Shown: piece after piece, positions 53,360-62,117 of the stretch
Position numbering within the stretch: position 1 is the first letter of the stretch
Layout: each line of letters begins with the position of its first letter
Assembly (NCBI RefSeq): GCF_001347015.1
Contig: NZ_CFGI01000011.1
Location: forward strand, 3,743 to 67,742
Length of the DNA: 64,000 nucleotides
DNA from: Streptococcus pneumoniae
GTDB taxonomy: Bacteria; Bacillota; Bacilli; Lactobacillales; Streptococcaceae
Direction of reading: 5' to 3'
Made by a program: the position numbers and the translations under genes
Notes under the pieces: generated by a model
Databases searched by the model: none
What the model was told of the DNA's origin: nothing
What the model saw: the letters and a program-made list of their open reading frames with translations, nothing else

Positions 53360-54525
53360 GCTTCTCTCATATACTCCTCAAGCCGTTTCATGGCTTCTTT
53401 GATAGTCTCCATGCTAGCCGCATAAGACAGACGCACATAGCCTTCCCCGTAACGCCCAAAGGCAGCACCAGGGATAAAGGCAACAACCTTCTTCTGAGCA
53501 AAATCCTTCAGAAAGTCAAAGGAATCTTGATTATAGCCCGCTGGAATCTTAGCAAAGATATAGAAGGCACCGTCTGGTTTGATAATCTCAAAACCAAGAG
53601 CAGTCATTTTCTCGATGATATAGTCCCGACGCTGGATGTATTCCTTTTTCATAGGTTCCGCATCATTTTTACCAGCCGTCAAGGCTTCCACCGCAGCGTG
53701 TTGAGCCATGGTATTTGCAGCAGTAACCAAATACTGGTGACTCTTAATCAACTGGGCTGTGAAGGCTGCAGGAGCAAAAATCAGACCCAAACGCCAACCT
53801 GTCATGGCATGCGATTTAGACAAACCATTGATAATGATAGCCTGGTCTCTCAACATCGTTCCTAGAGACACATGGGCTTCCCCTGTGTAGGTCAATTCTG
53901 AGTAGACCTCATCACAGACAACAAAAATTTCGTACTTGCGTAAAACAGCTGCCAAAGCTTCTAATTGCTCCCGACTATAGGTAATTCCTGTAGGATTGGC
54001 TGGATAGTTAAGAATAACCGCCTTGAGCTTGTCACCCTGCTCCAAAATGGCCTTTTCCAACATCTCAGGAGTCAAGACAAACCCATTTTCAGTCGTGTCA
54101 ATCTCGACAACCTCTGCCCCAACTAGATTGACAATCGGTTCATAGCCTGGATAAGCGGGAGCTGGCAAGAGCACCTTGTCTCCCTCTTCCAAAATAGCCG
54201 TCAAAGTAGCAGATAAAGCCTCTGTCGCCCCAATTGTAACCAAGATTTCATTTTCAGGAGCATAATCCAGTTGGTACTTTTCCTTAACAAAGTCACTGGC
54301 CGCCTGACGTAGAGTCAGCAGACCACTCATCCCTGTATAGTAGGATTGGTTCTGATCAATCGCTCGCTTGGCCGCCTCCTTGATATGATCTGGCGTTGTA
54401 AAATCAGGTTCCCCCAAGGTCAAACGCAAGACCCCAGGAATCTCAGAAATAGCCTGATCAAACTGACGAATCAACGAAACTTGAATCTTATCTAACTGTT
54501 TATTAAAGCGCTTAGTTAAGTCCAT
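53356..54525 (-). CDS. araT: Aromatic/class I aminotransferase
   Basis: 389 residues, fold type I PLP enzyme. The Schiff-base lysine is in [15 protein letters not shown] (about residue 234); [14 protein letters not shown] and [11 protein letters not shown] are the other hallmarks. Streptococcal and lactococcal AraT transaminates aromatic amino acids. It is the first gene of araT-recO-plsX-acpP. Confidence 0.9.
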   Translation of the reverse strand: MDLTKRFNKQLDKIQVSLIRQFDQAISEIPGVLRLTLGEPDFTTPDHIKEAAKRAIDQNQSYYTGMSGLLTLRQAASDFVKEKYQLDYAPENEILVTIGATEALSATLTAILEEGDKVLLPAPAYPGYEPIVNLVGAEVVEIDTTENGFVLTPEMLEKAILEQGDKLKAVILNYPANPTGITYSREQLEALAAVLRKYEIFVVCDEVYSELTYTGEAHVSLGTMLRDQAIIINGLSKSHAMTGWRLGLIFAPAAFTAQLIKSHQYLVTAANTMAQHAAVEALTAGKNDAEPMKKEYIQRRDYIIEKMTALGFEIIKPDGAFYIFAKIPAGYNQDSFDFLKDFAQKKVVAFIPGAAFGRYGEGYVRLSYAASMETIKEAMKRLEEYMREA

Positions 54526-54659
54526 AGATACCTCCTACTGTAAAAACGTATCTCTATTATACTACAAAAGCCCCCCGACCGCAAAAATACATGATAGAAT
54601 AACGCTAGCATAACAAATTGAAGTGTGTTAATTTAAATTGATTACAACACTATGTTTTT

Positions 54660-54766
54660 AGAATACTCTATGAAAATCTCATGAGACTAGGAATCGAGGT
54701 GAAAGCATAACTAAAGTTAGGTAAGCCGAAGATGACAACGTATCATGAGATTTTCGACGAGTATTG
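54660..54766. repeat. BOX-like inverted repeat (degenerate MITE)
   Basis: It begins TACTCTATGAAAATCTCATGA and ends TCATGAGATTTTCGACGAGTA, so its ends are inverted (GAAAATCTCATGA/TCATGAGATTTTC), and the outer parts resemble boxA/boxC ends. It lies immediately upstream of the second Fst-like toxin. Confidence 0.6.
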
Positions 54767-54771
54767 AGGTT

Positions 54772-54885
54772 TTGATAATCTTCGTTACAACTATTCTAGC
54801 ACCATTACTGATTACTATTACCGGTAATGTCATTTCTGAGTGGATAGTCAGAAAGTGGTTAGATAAGCGCGACAAAAAAATATAA
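54772..54885 (+). CDS. Fst-like small hydrophobic toxin (type I TA locus 2)
   Basis: A 37-residue frame from TTG at 54772 gives LIIFVTTILAPLLITITG, NVISEWIVRKWLDKRDKKI: one membrane helix containing the Fst-like APL..I.G pattern and a charged tail (WLDKRDKK). The start is uncertain. A GAGG lies almost against the TTG. An in-frame ATG at 54745 lies in the end of the BOX-like repeat and would give 46 residues. A convergent antisense RNA with matching repeats supports the assignment. Confidence 0.7.
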   Translation: MIIFVTTILAPLLITITGNVISEWIVRKWLDKRDKKI

Positions 54886-54982
54886 CCTGAGTTTAGTTTT
54901 AATGTAACTGGACAAAAAGAAATACCAGAGGTGGAACTCTGGTATTTTTGTTTTTGCCAAGACTTCGTTACAGTTCTTGTAG
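54777..54982. repeat. Direct repeats DRa/DRb of TA locus 2
   Basis: CTTCGTTACAACTATTCTAG (near 54780-54799) and CTTCGTTACAGTTCTTGTAG (near 54963-54982) match at 16 of 20 positions and flank the shared terminator, as in fst loci. Confidence 0.75.
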
Positions 54983-55012
54983 GATTATTACATAATTAGC
55001 TCCACTTGTCAA
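54912..55012 (-). ncRNA. Antitoxin RNA of Fst-type TA locus 2 (with promoter)
   Basis: A minus-strand promoter TTGACA (55007-55012), 17-bp spacer and AATAAT (54984-54989) predicts an RNA of about 65 nt from near 54978 to the terminator at 54920-54947. Its 5' part can pair with the toxin mRNA through the repeat. Confidence 0.75.
54920..54947. terminator. Bidirectional terminator shared by TA locus 2 RNAs
   Basis: Perfect 11-bp stem AAATACCAGAG/CTCTGGTATTT with A/T runs on both sides. Confidence 0.85.
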
Positions 55013-55092
55013 ATAATTGTTAGCTCCACTTTCTATTTGACTTTTCCTGTTTTTATGTCCATAATGGTAATAGATTTTATTTGGAGGTTTTT

Positions 55093-56103
55093 ATGTCATT
55101 TCTATCAAAAAATGGAGCAGGTATCTTGGCCTGCCTTCTCATTTCTATCGTATCTTGGTACTTAGGAGGATTCTTCCCTGTGATTGGCGCGCCCGTTTTT
55201 GCCATTTTCATAGGCATGCTCCTACATCCCTTTCTCTCGTCCTATAAACAACTGGATGCTGGGTTGACCTTTAGTTCTAAAAAATTGCTCCAATATGCCG
55301 TTGTCTTGCTTGGTTTTGGTCTCAATATCTCGCAGGTCTTCGCAGTTGGCCAATCTTCCCTCCCTGTCATCCTGTCCACTATCTCAATAGCTCTGATTAT
55401 TGCCTACTTCTTCCAGCGCTTCTTTGCACTGGATACAAAACTGGCTACCTTGGTTGGAGTAGGTTCTTCAATCTGTGGTGGTTCTGCCATTGCTGCGACA
55501 GCGCCCGTTATCCATGCCAAGGAAAAGGAAGTAGCCCAATCCATTTCCGTTATCTTTTTCTTCAATGTCTTGGCTGCGCTCATCTTTCCAACCCTCGGCA
55601 CCTGGCTTCATCTATCCAATGAAGGCTTCGCCCTCTTTGCAGGGACTGCGGTCAACGATACTTCCTCTGTAACGGCTGCCGCCAGCGCTTGGGACAGTCT
55701 TTACCAAAGCAATACCCTCGAGTCTGCAACCATTGTTAAACTCACACGTACTTTGGCCATTATCCCTATCACGCTCTTTCTATCCTACTGGCAAAGTCGC
55801 CAACAAGAAAACAAGCAAAGCCTACAACTGAAAAAAGTCTTCCCACTTTTTATCCTTTACTTTATCCTTGCCTCTCTCCTCACTACACTACTCACCTCTC
55901 TAGGTGTATCCAGTAGTTTCTTTACCCCTCTCAAAGAACTCTCTAAATTCCTTATTGTCATGGCCATGAGTGCTATCGGGCTCAAAACCAATCTGGTCGC
56001 TATGGTCAAATCCAGCGGAAAATCCATTGTTCTCGGAGCCATTTGCTGGATAGCCATCATCCTCACTAGTCTTGGTATGCAGATCCTTATCGGTATTTTC
56101 TAA
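55093..56103 (+). CDS. YeiH/UPF0324 family membrane protein
   Basis: 336 residues from the ATG at 55093 (GGAGG, five-base spacing). Ten or so hydrophobic helices with family words GIGMLLHP-like [45 protein letters not shown] and [18 protein letters not shown]. Some relatives export or import sulfonates, but the substrate here is unknown. It is one of the few plus-strand genes and stands alone. Confidence 0.9.
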   Translation: MSFLSKNGAGILACLLISIVSWYLGGFFPVIGAPVFAIFIGMLLHPFLSSYKQLDAGLTFSSKKLLQYAVVLLGFGLNISQVFAVGQSSLPVILSTISIALIIAYFFQRFFALDTKLATLVGVGSSICGGSAIAATAPVIHAKEKEVAQSISVIFFFNVLAALIFPTLGTWLHLSNEGFALFAGTAVNDTSSVTAAASAWDSLYQSNTLESATIVKLTRTLAIIPITLFLSYWQSRQQENKQSLQLKKVFPLFILYFILASLLTTLLTSLGVSSSFFTPLKELSKFLIVMAMSAIGLKTNLVAMVKSSGKSIVLGAICWIAIILTSLGMQILIGIF

Positions 56104-56297
56104 TACTCTTCGAAAATCTCTTCAAACCACGTCAGCGTCGCCTTGCTGTATATATGTGACTGACTTCGTCAGTCTTATCTACAACCTCAAAACTGTGTTT
56201 TGAGCTGACTTCGTCAGTTCTATCCACAACCTCAAAACTGTGTTTTGAGCAACCTGCGCTAGTTTCCTAGTTTGCTCTTTGATTTTCATTGAGTATA
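56102..56297. repeat. BOX element (boxA-boxB-boxB-boxC)
   Basis: AATACTCTTCGAAAATCTC to TTTTCATTGAGTAT, with two boxB units. It starts at the stop codon of the YeiH-family gene. Confidence 0.9.
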
Positions 56298-56301
56298 ACA
56301 C

Positions 56302-56327
56302 AAAAGGTAGCCCATCAGCTACCTTTT
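56302..56327. terminator. Bidirectional terminator between convergent genes
   Basis: Stem AAAAGGTAGC/GCTACCTTTT with a 6-nt loop, between the YeiH-family gene and the CoA-binding protein gene. Confidence 0.85.
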
Positions 56328-56329
56328 TC

Positions 56330-56767
56330 TTACGCTTCCTCAATCAAGCGTGTATGTTCTCTCTTGATGCAACGATTCATCACGATGTCATCGCATCCAC
56401 CAGCACGCAAGATTTCTTCCGCCTCTAGACTTTCAAGGCCTAGCTGTGCCCAAAAAATCTTGGCATCAGCCTTGAGAAAATCACGCGCCACATCTGGCAA
56501 AAACTCACTGCGACGGTAAACATTGACAATATCTACAGGAAAAGGAATCTCAGCGAGGCTAGCATAAGCCTTTTCACCCAAGATTTCACCACCTGCCACC
56601 TTGGGATTGACTGGGATAATTTTATAACCCCGAGCCTGCATTTCCTTGGTCACTCGATTGCTAGTTGTTTCTTCACGGTCTGACAAGCCCACCACAGCAA
56701 GGGTTTTACTCGTTGCGAGATACTGACGAATCACACCATCACTTGGATTGATAAATTCTTGACTCAT
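56330..56767 (-). CDS. CoA-binding (Rossmann) domain protein
   Basis: 145 residues, a stand-alone CoA_binding domain as in YccU/YneT: TLAVVGLSDREETTSNRVTKEMQARGYKIIPVNPKVAGGEILG and IVNVYRRSEFLPDVARDFL with late CIKREH. It is a cytosolic nucleotide/CoA-binding protein of unknown role. In native order it follows polA and is likely cotranscribed unless the polA terminator is efficient. Confidence 0.88.
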   Translation of the reverse strand: MSQEFINPSDGVIRQYLATSKTLAVVGLSDREETTSNRVTKEMQARGYKIIPVNPKVAGGEILGEKAYASLAEIPFPVDIVNVYRRSEFLPDVARDFLKADAKIFWAQLGLESLEAEEILRAGGCDDIVMNRCIKREHTRLIEEA

Positions 56768-56827
56768 AAAAATCCTCCTTTTTCATCAGTATAGCACAAT
56801 TTGAAAAGGCTTGCATAATTCTACTAC

Positions 56828-56853
56828 AAAAAAGGAGGACTAGCCCCTTTTTT
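56828..56853 (-). terminator. Terminator after polA
   Basis: A/T-flanked stem AAAAAAGG/CCTTTTTT around the polA stop codon. Confidence 0.65.
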
Positions 56854-59485
56854 ATTTAGCCTCGTACCAGGTTGCCCCTTCATTTTCATCTGCGATGAGG
56901 GGAACACTGAGTTGAATAGCTTCTTCCATGGTTTGTTTGACCAATTTTTTCATCTCTGCTAATTCAGATTTAGGAACTTCAAGGACGATTTCATCATGCA
57001 CTTGTAACAGCATCTTAGTCTGATAACCACCTGCAACTAAGGCTTTATCCAGCTGAATCATGGCAATCTTGAGAATATCTGCTGCCGAACCCTGGATAGG
57101 TGAGTTGATAGCTGTCCGCTCCGCAAAACCACGAATGTTAAAGTTGCGCGAATTGATATCTGGCAACTCACGACGACGCTTGAAGAGGGTCTCCACATAG
57201 CCCTTATCACGCGCCTCACGCACCACTTCATCCATGTAGTTTTTAATACCTGGGAAGCGTTCAAAGTAGGTATCAATGTAGGCTTTGGCTTCCTTACGGC
57301 TAATGCCCAAATTATTAGACAAACCAAAGTCTGAAATCCCGTAAACCACTCCAAAGTTAACTGCCTTGGCATTGCGACGGTCGTTTGCAGTCACATCCTC
57401 AGGACGCTCAATGCCAAAGACCCGCATGGCTGTCGAAGTATGGATATCTGCCCCCTCTTGGAAGGCCTTAATCAAGTGCTCATCCTTAGAAATATGCGCC
57501 AAAACGCGTAATTCAATCTGTGAATAGTCCGAGCTGAGAAGGACACTATCCTCCCACTCAGGCACAAAAGCCTTACGAATGAGACGCCCCTGCTCCAAAC
57601 GCACAGGAATATTTTGCAAGTTTGGATCCACACTAGACAGACGCCCAGTTTGGGTCAAATCCTGCACATAGCGCGTATGAATCTTGCCATCAGACAAAAT
57701 CCAGTCCTGCAAGCCAATCACATAAGTCGATTGAATCTTAGCAATCTGACGGTAGTCGAGAATTTTCTTAACGATTGGTGCAATCGGAGCTAGACGCTCC
57801 AAGACATCCACGGCTGTCGAATAACCTGTCTTGGTTTTCTTAGTGTATTCCAGAGGAAGTCCCAATTTTTCAAAGAGAAGCACGCCCAACTGCTTAGGCG
57901 AGTTGATATTAAACTCCTCACCAGCCAGTTCGTAAATCTCCTGAGTCAGTTTTTCAATGACAAGCTCATTTTCAGCCTGCATCTCAAGTAAGGTCTCTTT
58001 CTTGACCGTAATACCAGCTATTTCCATCTTAGCAAGGACAAAAGCCAGAGGTTGCTCTATATCATAAAGAAGCTCTAACTGCCCATTTTCGCTAAGTTTT
58101 TCAAGCAAAATAGGCTCTGTTTCAACCAAAACAGCAAGCTTACGAGCCAAATGCTCCAAGAATTTCTTACGTTCAGGAATGGCCTTTTTGACACCCTTAC
58201 CATAAAAAGTCTCATCATCGACCAAGTAAGTCTGACCATAAAGACTAGCGATGGTCGCAATTTCATTGTCCTCCACAGTCGAAAGGAGGTATTTAGCCAA
58301 ACGGCTATCAAAAGCAGGTGCCTGCAAATCCACACCCAAACGATTCAAGAGAACTTTAGCCTTCTTAAAGTCATAAACTCTCAAAGGTGTTTTTTCTAAG
58401 AAGTCCTTGAAAATCGGCTCTTGCAACAGCTCAAGCTTGTCTGTAGCATAGAGCTTTTTCCCACAAGACCAGGCAAATCCAACCAAATCATCCGTATGGT
58501 AATTCTCACCAAAAAGCTCAAAATGGAAGATAGACTCCTCACTCAGCATATCTTGACTGATTTGGTCAACGATAGTAAAGTCCAAGCTCTCAGCCACATC
58601 AGCTGACGATACATTTAAAGCCTGCTTGAGCTGTTTAAAGCCCATTTCATCGTAGAACTTCCCAAGATTTTCAACATCTGGACCACTATAGACTACATCC
58701 TCCAATCTAATTTCAATCGGTGCCTTGGTATCAATGGTCGCCAGTGTTTTAGACAAAAAAGCCTGTTCCTTATCATTGATGAGATTTTCCTTCATCTTAG
58801 AAGTCTTCATCCCATCAATATTTTCATAAATTCCTTCAAGCGAACCATGCTCCAGCAAGAGCTTGATACCCGTCTTTTCACCGATTTTGGTCACCCCAGG
58901 GATATTATCCGACTTATCTCCCATAAGCGCCTTAAGATCGATAAACTGCGTCGGTGTAATACCCATCTTTTCCATAAGATAGTCTGGCGTAAAGGCCTCA
59001 AACTCAGCTACACCTTTCTTGGAAATTTCAACCACCGTATGCTCATCCGTCAGCTGAATCAAATCCTTGTCCCCACTGACAATGGTAATATCAAAACCAT
59101 CCTGCTCTGCTAGTTTATCCAGCGTCCCAATAATGTCATCCGCCTCATACTGAGCCAGCTCATAGTGACAAATCCCCATATGATCCAGCAACTCACGAAT
59201 GAAGGGAAATTGCTCACGAAACTCATCAGGAGTCTTGGCCCGACCACCCTTATAGTCCGCATACATCTCTGTACGGAAGGTCGTCTTTCCCGCATCAAAA
59301 GCTACTAAAATATGACTCGGCTCAACCCGCTCCAACAAATGGCTCAACATCAACTGGAAACCATAAATCGCATTGGTATGCAAACCAGCCGCATTCTTAA
59401 AACGGTCCAACTGCTGATAGAGCGCAAAAAACGCCCGAAAAGCAACAGAAGACCCATCAATCAATAATAATTTTTTCTTATCCAT
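56852..59485 (-). CDS. polA: DNA polymerase I
   Basis: 877 residues from the ATG at 59485 (the longer frame adds 12 hydrophobic residues without homology). The N-terminal 5' nuclease has LLIDGSSVAFRAFFAL, DAGKTTFRTEMY and GDKSDNIPGVTKIG. The middle 3'-5' exonuclease-like domain lacks clear catalytic acids, as in other Gram-positive PolA. Polymerase motifs are SSDYSQIELRVLAHIS, RRNAKAVNFGVVYGI and the late QVHDEIVLEVP. It works in Okazaki fragment maturation and repair. Confidence 0.96.
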   Translation of the reverse strand: MDKKKLLLIDGSSVAFRAFFALYQQLDRFKNAAGLHTNAIYGFQLMLSHLLERVEPSHILVAFDAGKTTFRTEMYADYKGGRAKTPDEFREQFPFIRELLDHMGICHYELAQYEADDIIGTLDKLAEQDGFDITIVSGDKDLIQLTDEHTVVEISKKGVAEFEAFTPDYLMEKMGITPTQFIDLKALMGDKSDNIPGVTKIGEKTGIKLLLEHGSLEGIYENIDGMKTSKMKENLINDKEQAFLSKTLATIDTKAPIEIRLEDVVYSGPDVENLGKFYDEMGFKQLKQALNVSSADVAESLDFTIVDQISQDMLSEESIFHFELFGENYHTDDLVGFAWSCGKKLYATDKLELLQEPIFKDFLEKTPLRVYDFKKAKVLLNRLGVDLQAPAFDSRLAKYLLSTVEDNEIATIASLYGQTYLVDDETFYGKGVKKAIPERKKFLEHLARKLAVLVETEPILLEKLSENGQLELLYDIEQPLAFVLAKMEIAGITVKKETLLEMQAENELVIEKLTQEIYELAGEEFNINSPKQLGVLLFEKLGLPLEYTKKTKTGYSTAVDVLERLAPIAPIVKKILDYRQIAKIQSTYVIGLQDWILSDGKIHTRYVQDLTQTGRLSSVDPNLQNIPVRLEQGRLIRKAFVPEWEDSVLLSSDYSQIELRVLAHISKDEHLIKAFQEGADIHTSTAMRVFGIERPEDVTANDRRNAKAVNFGVVYGISDFGLSNNLGISRKEAKAYIDTYFERFPGIKNYMDEVVREARDKGYVETLFKRRRELPDINSRNFNIRGFAERTAINSPIQGSAADILKIAMIQLDKALVAGGYQTKMLLQVHDEIVLEVPKSELAEMKKLVKQTMEEAIQLSVPLIADENEGATWYEAK

Positions 59486-59632
59486 ACACCCATTATAAAG
59501 GAAAGCACCAAAAAATACCATTGGGAAGAGCTAGAACAAGTATTTTTCAAACTTTTTCCGAATAAATAGATAGAGCCAGAGAATCTAGTAAACCTAGATT
59601 AAAAAATGTGCTATAATGAAAGGAGAAGAAAT

Positions 59633-60544
59633 ATGACTGTACGTCATCCGGGCATTAGCCCAACCAATGATTTGGTTGCTAAGAAAATCTTTAGCAATCC
59701 AGAAATCACTTGTCAATTTATCCGCGATATGCTGGACTTGCCAGCAAAAAATGTGACCATTTTGGAGGGAAGTAACATTCACGTCTTGCCTTCCCTGCCT
59801 TACTCAGCGCAAGATTTCTATACAAGTATAGATGTTTTGGCGGAGTTAGACAATGGGACACAGGTTATCATTGAGATTCAGGTACATCATCAGAATTTTT
59901 TCATCAATCGCCTATGGGCTTACTTGTGCAGTCAGGTTAATCAAAACCTCGAAAAAATTCGCCAACAAGAAGGCAATACTCATCAAAGTTACAAACACAT
60001 CGCACCTGTTTACGCTATCGCAATTGTGGATAGTAACTACTTCTCAGATGACTTGGCTTTTCATAGCTTTAGCATGCGCGAGGACACGACAGGTGAAGTT
60101 TTAACAATTACAAACAATGGACAGGAAAACCATCTAGTAAAGATGGCGTTCTTGGAACTAAAAAAATATAGAGAAACCAGCAAAGACGGGGTTCGCAAGC
60201 CGTGGTTGGAGTTTTTCGGGAATAAGCCCTTTACCCAAGAACCTGAGCGAGCCATCAGTCAGGCAGACCAACTGCTGGACTACAAGAGCTGGTCTGAGGA
60301 GGACAGGAAAATGTTTAGTCAACTACGTATGCGCGAAGAACAAGCCTCGTTAGCACAGGACTATGCCTTGGAAACTGCTAGGGCTGAAGGTCTTGAACAG
60401 GGACTGGAGCGTGGGAAAGTTGAAGGAAGGGAAGAAGGGAAACTTTTTGCCTTCTTAGACATGGTTCGCCAACATGTTCTAACTTCCGAATTTGCGAGTG
60501 AGCAATTGGGCATGACCGTCGCTGAGTTTGAAGCACTGTTATAA
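59633..60544 (+). CDS. Rpn/PD-(D/E)XK family nuclease (transposase_31-like)
   Basis: 303 residues from the ATG at 59633 (AAAGGAG upstream). The N-terminal PTNDLVAKKIFSNPEITCQFI and the PD-(D/E)XK core with D in FYTSIDVLAEL and the E-x-Q pair in VIIEIQVHH identify the Rpn/YhgA-type family. The C-terminus is a charged helix (AEGLEQGLERGKVEGREEGK). Escherichia coli RpnA promotes RecA-independent recombination and degrades DNA; some relatives act in phage defence. It is followed by a terminator whose end carries the IS insertion. Confidence 0.85.
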   Translation: MTVRHPGISPTNDLVAKKIFSNPEITCQFIRDMLDLPAKNVTILEGSNIHVLPSLPYSAQDFYTSIDVLAELDNGTQVIIEIQVHHQNFFINRLWAYLCSQVNQNLEKIRQQEGNTHQSYKHIAPVYAIAIVDSNYFSDDLAFHSFSMREDTTGEVLTITNNGQENHLVKMAFLELKKYRETSKDGVRKPWLEFFGNKPFTQEPERAISQADQLLDYKSWSEEDRKMFSQLRMREEQASLAQDYALETARAEGLEQGLERGKVEGREEGKLFAFLDMVRQHVLTSEFASEQLGMTVAEFEALL

Positions 60545-60612
60545 GATTATACAATCACTAATAACATAAAAGCGAACAAGAATGAAATATTATCTTGTTC
60601 ACTTTTTATTTT

Positions 60613-62026
60613 GGCTCTATAATATTTGTAGTGGGTAAATCCCTATAGATATTATGGAGCCTATTTTAGGGTAGAAAAAAAGTCCCATATGACCTATAAT
60701 GAAAAGCGATCAAACAACTCATTAGAAAGAATCATATGGAACAATTACATTTTATCACAAAACTACTAGACATTAAAGACCCTAATATTCAAATTATAGA
60801 CATCATCAATAGGGATACACACAAAGAAATCATCGCCAAACTGGACTACGATGCTCCATCTTGTCCTTATTGTGGAAGTCAAATGAAAAAATATGACTTT
60901 CAAAAACCTTCTAAGATTCCTTACCTCAAAACGACTGGTATGCCTACTAGAATTCTATTTAGAAAGCGTCGTTTCAAGTGCTATCATTGCTCGAAAATGA
61001 TGGTCGCCGAGACCTCACTCGTCAAGAAGAATCATCAAATTCCTCGTATTATCAACCAAAAGATTGCGCAAAAGTTAATTGAAAAGACTTCTATGACCGA
61101 TATTGCTCATCAGCTTGGCATTTCAACTTCAACTGTCATTCGAAAGCTCAATGATTTCCACTTTAAGCATGATTTTTCTCGTCTTCCTGAGATTATGTCC
61201 TGGGACGAGTATGCCTTTACTAAGGGAAAGATGAGTTTCATTGCACAAGATTTTGATAATTTCAACATCATCACTGTTCTTGAGGGTAGAACACAAGCTG
61301 TCATTCGTGATCACTTTCTGCGCTATGAGCGAGCTGTTCGTTGTCAGGTGAAAATCATTACGATGGATATGTTTAGCCCTTACTACGATATTGCCAGTAA
61401 ACTTTTTCCTAACGCTAAAATCGTTCTCGACCGCTTTCACATTGTCCAACATCTCAGCCGTGCTATGAGTCGTGTACGTGTCCAAATCATGAATCAATTT
61501 GAGCGAAAATCCCATGAATACAAGGCCATCAAACGCTACTGGAAACTCATTCAACAAGATAGTCGTAAACTGAGTGATAAACGATTTTATCGCCCTACTT
61601 TTCGTATGCACTTAACCAATAAAGAGATTCTTGACAAGCTTTTGAGCTATTCAGAAGACTTGAAACACCACTATAATCTCTATCAGCTCTTGCTTTTTCA
61701 CTTTCAGAATAAGGAACCAGAGAAATTTTTCGGACTTATTGAGGACAATCTTAAGCCGGTTCATCCTCTTTTTCAGACTGTTTTTAAAACCTTTATCAAG
61801 GACAAAGAAAAAATTGTCAACGCTCTTCAACTACCCTATTCTAACGCAAAATTGGAAGCCACTAATAATCTCATCAAGCTTATCAAACGAAATGCCTTTG
61901 GTTTTCGGAACTTTGAAAACTTCAAAAAACGGATTTTTATCGCTCTGAACATCAAAAAAGAAAGGACGAAATTTGTCCTTTCTAGATCTTAGCTTTTCAT
62001 CAACCCACTACAGTTGACAAAGAGCC
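60613..62026 (+). mobile_element. ISL3-family insertion sequence (IS1167-like), intact
   Basis: The 1414-bp element is bounded by imperfect inverted repeats: GGCTCTATAATATTTG then TAGTGGGT on the left (60613-60636) and GGCTCTTTGTCAACTG then TAGTGGGT on the right (62026 inward). An 8-bp target duplication TTTATTTT flanks it (60605-60612, 62027-62034). It contains one intact transposase gene. Confidence 0.92.
60736..61992 (+). CDS. ISL3 family transposase
   Basis: 418 residues, full length. The N-terminal zinc-finger pairs CPYCGSQ and FKCYHCSKM, the helix-turn-helix TDIAHQLGISTSTVIRKL, and the DDE core follow: SWDEYAFTKGKMSFI, ITMDMFSPYYDIASKLFPNA, VLDRFHIVQHL and the late NAKLEATNNLIKLIKR with the Glu. 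No frameshift is present, so the element may be active. Confidence 0.95.
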   Translation: MEQLHFITKLLDIKDPNIQIIDIINRDTHKEIIAKLDYDAPSCPYCGSQMKKYDFQKPSKIPYLKTTGMPTRILFRKRRFKCYHCSKMMVAETSLVKKNHQIPRIINQKIAQKLIEKTSMTDIAHQLGISTSTVIRKLNDFHFKHDFSRLPEIMSWDEYAFTKGKMSFIAQDFDNFNIITVLEGRTQAVIRDHFLRYERAVRCQVKIITMDMFSPYYDIASKLFPNAKIVLDRFHIVQHLSRAMSRVRVQIMNQFERKSHEYKAIKRYWKLIQQDSRKLSDKRFYRPTFRMHLTNKEILDKLLSYSEDLKHHYNLYQLLLFHFQNKEPEKFFGLIEDNLKPVHPLFQTVFKTFIKDKEKIVNALQLPYSNAKLEATNNLIKLIKRNAFGFRNFENFKKRIFIALNIKKERTKFVLSRS

Positions 62027-62074
62027 TTTATTTTCTACTATCCAACAAAGCCCTCACGCGATTATATACCACAA

Positions 62075-62102
62075 AAAGAGAAGGCAACAAGTCCTTCTCT
62101 TT
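62075..62102 (-). terminator. Terminator after the LPXTG coiled-coil protein
   Basis: Perfect 10-bp stem AAAGAGAAGG/CCTTCTCTTT with TTTTTG after it on the minus strand. Confidence 0.85.
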
Positions 62103-62117
62103 CATATTTTTAACTAA

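Noticed and set aside
61129-61611. 160-codon minus-strand ORF inside the IS
   Set aside because: It is antisense to the intact ISL3 transposase with no ribosome binding site or recognisable domain.
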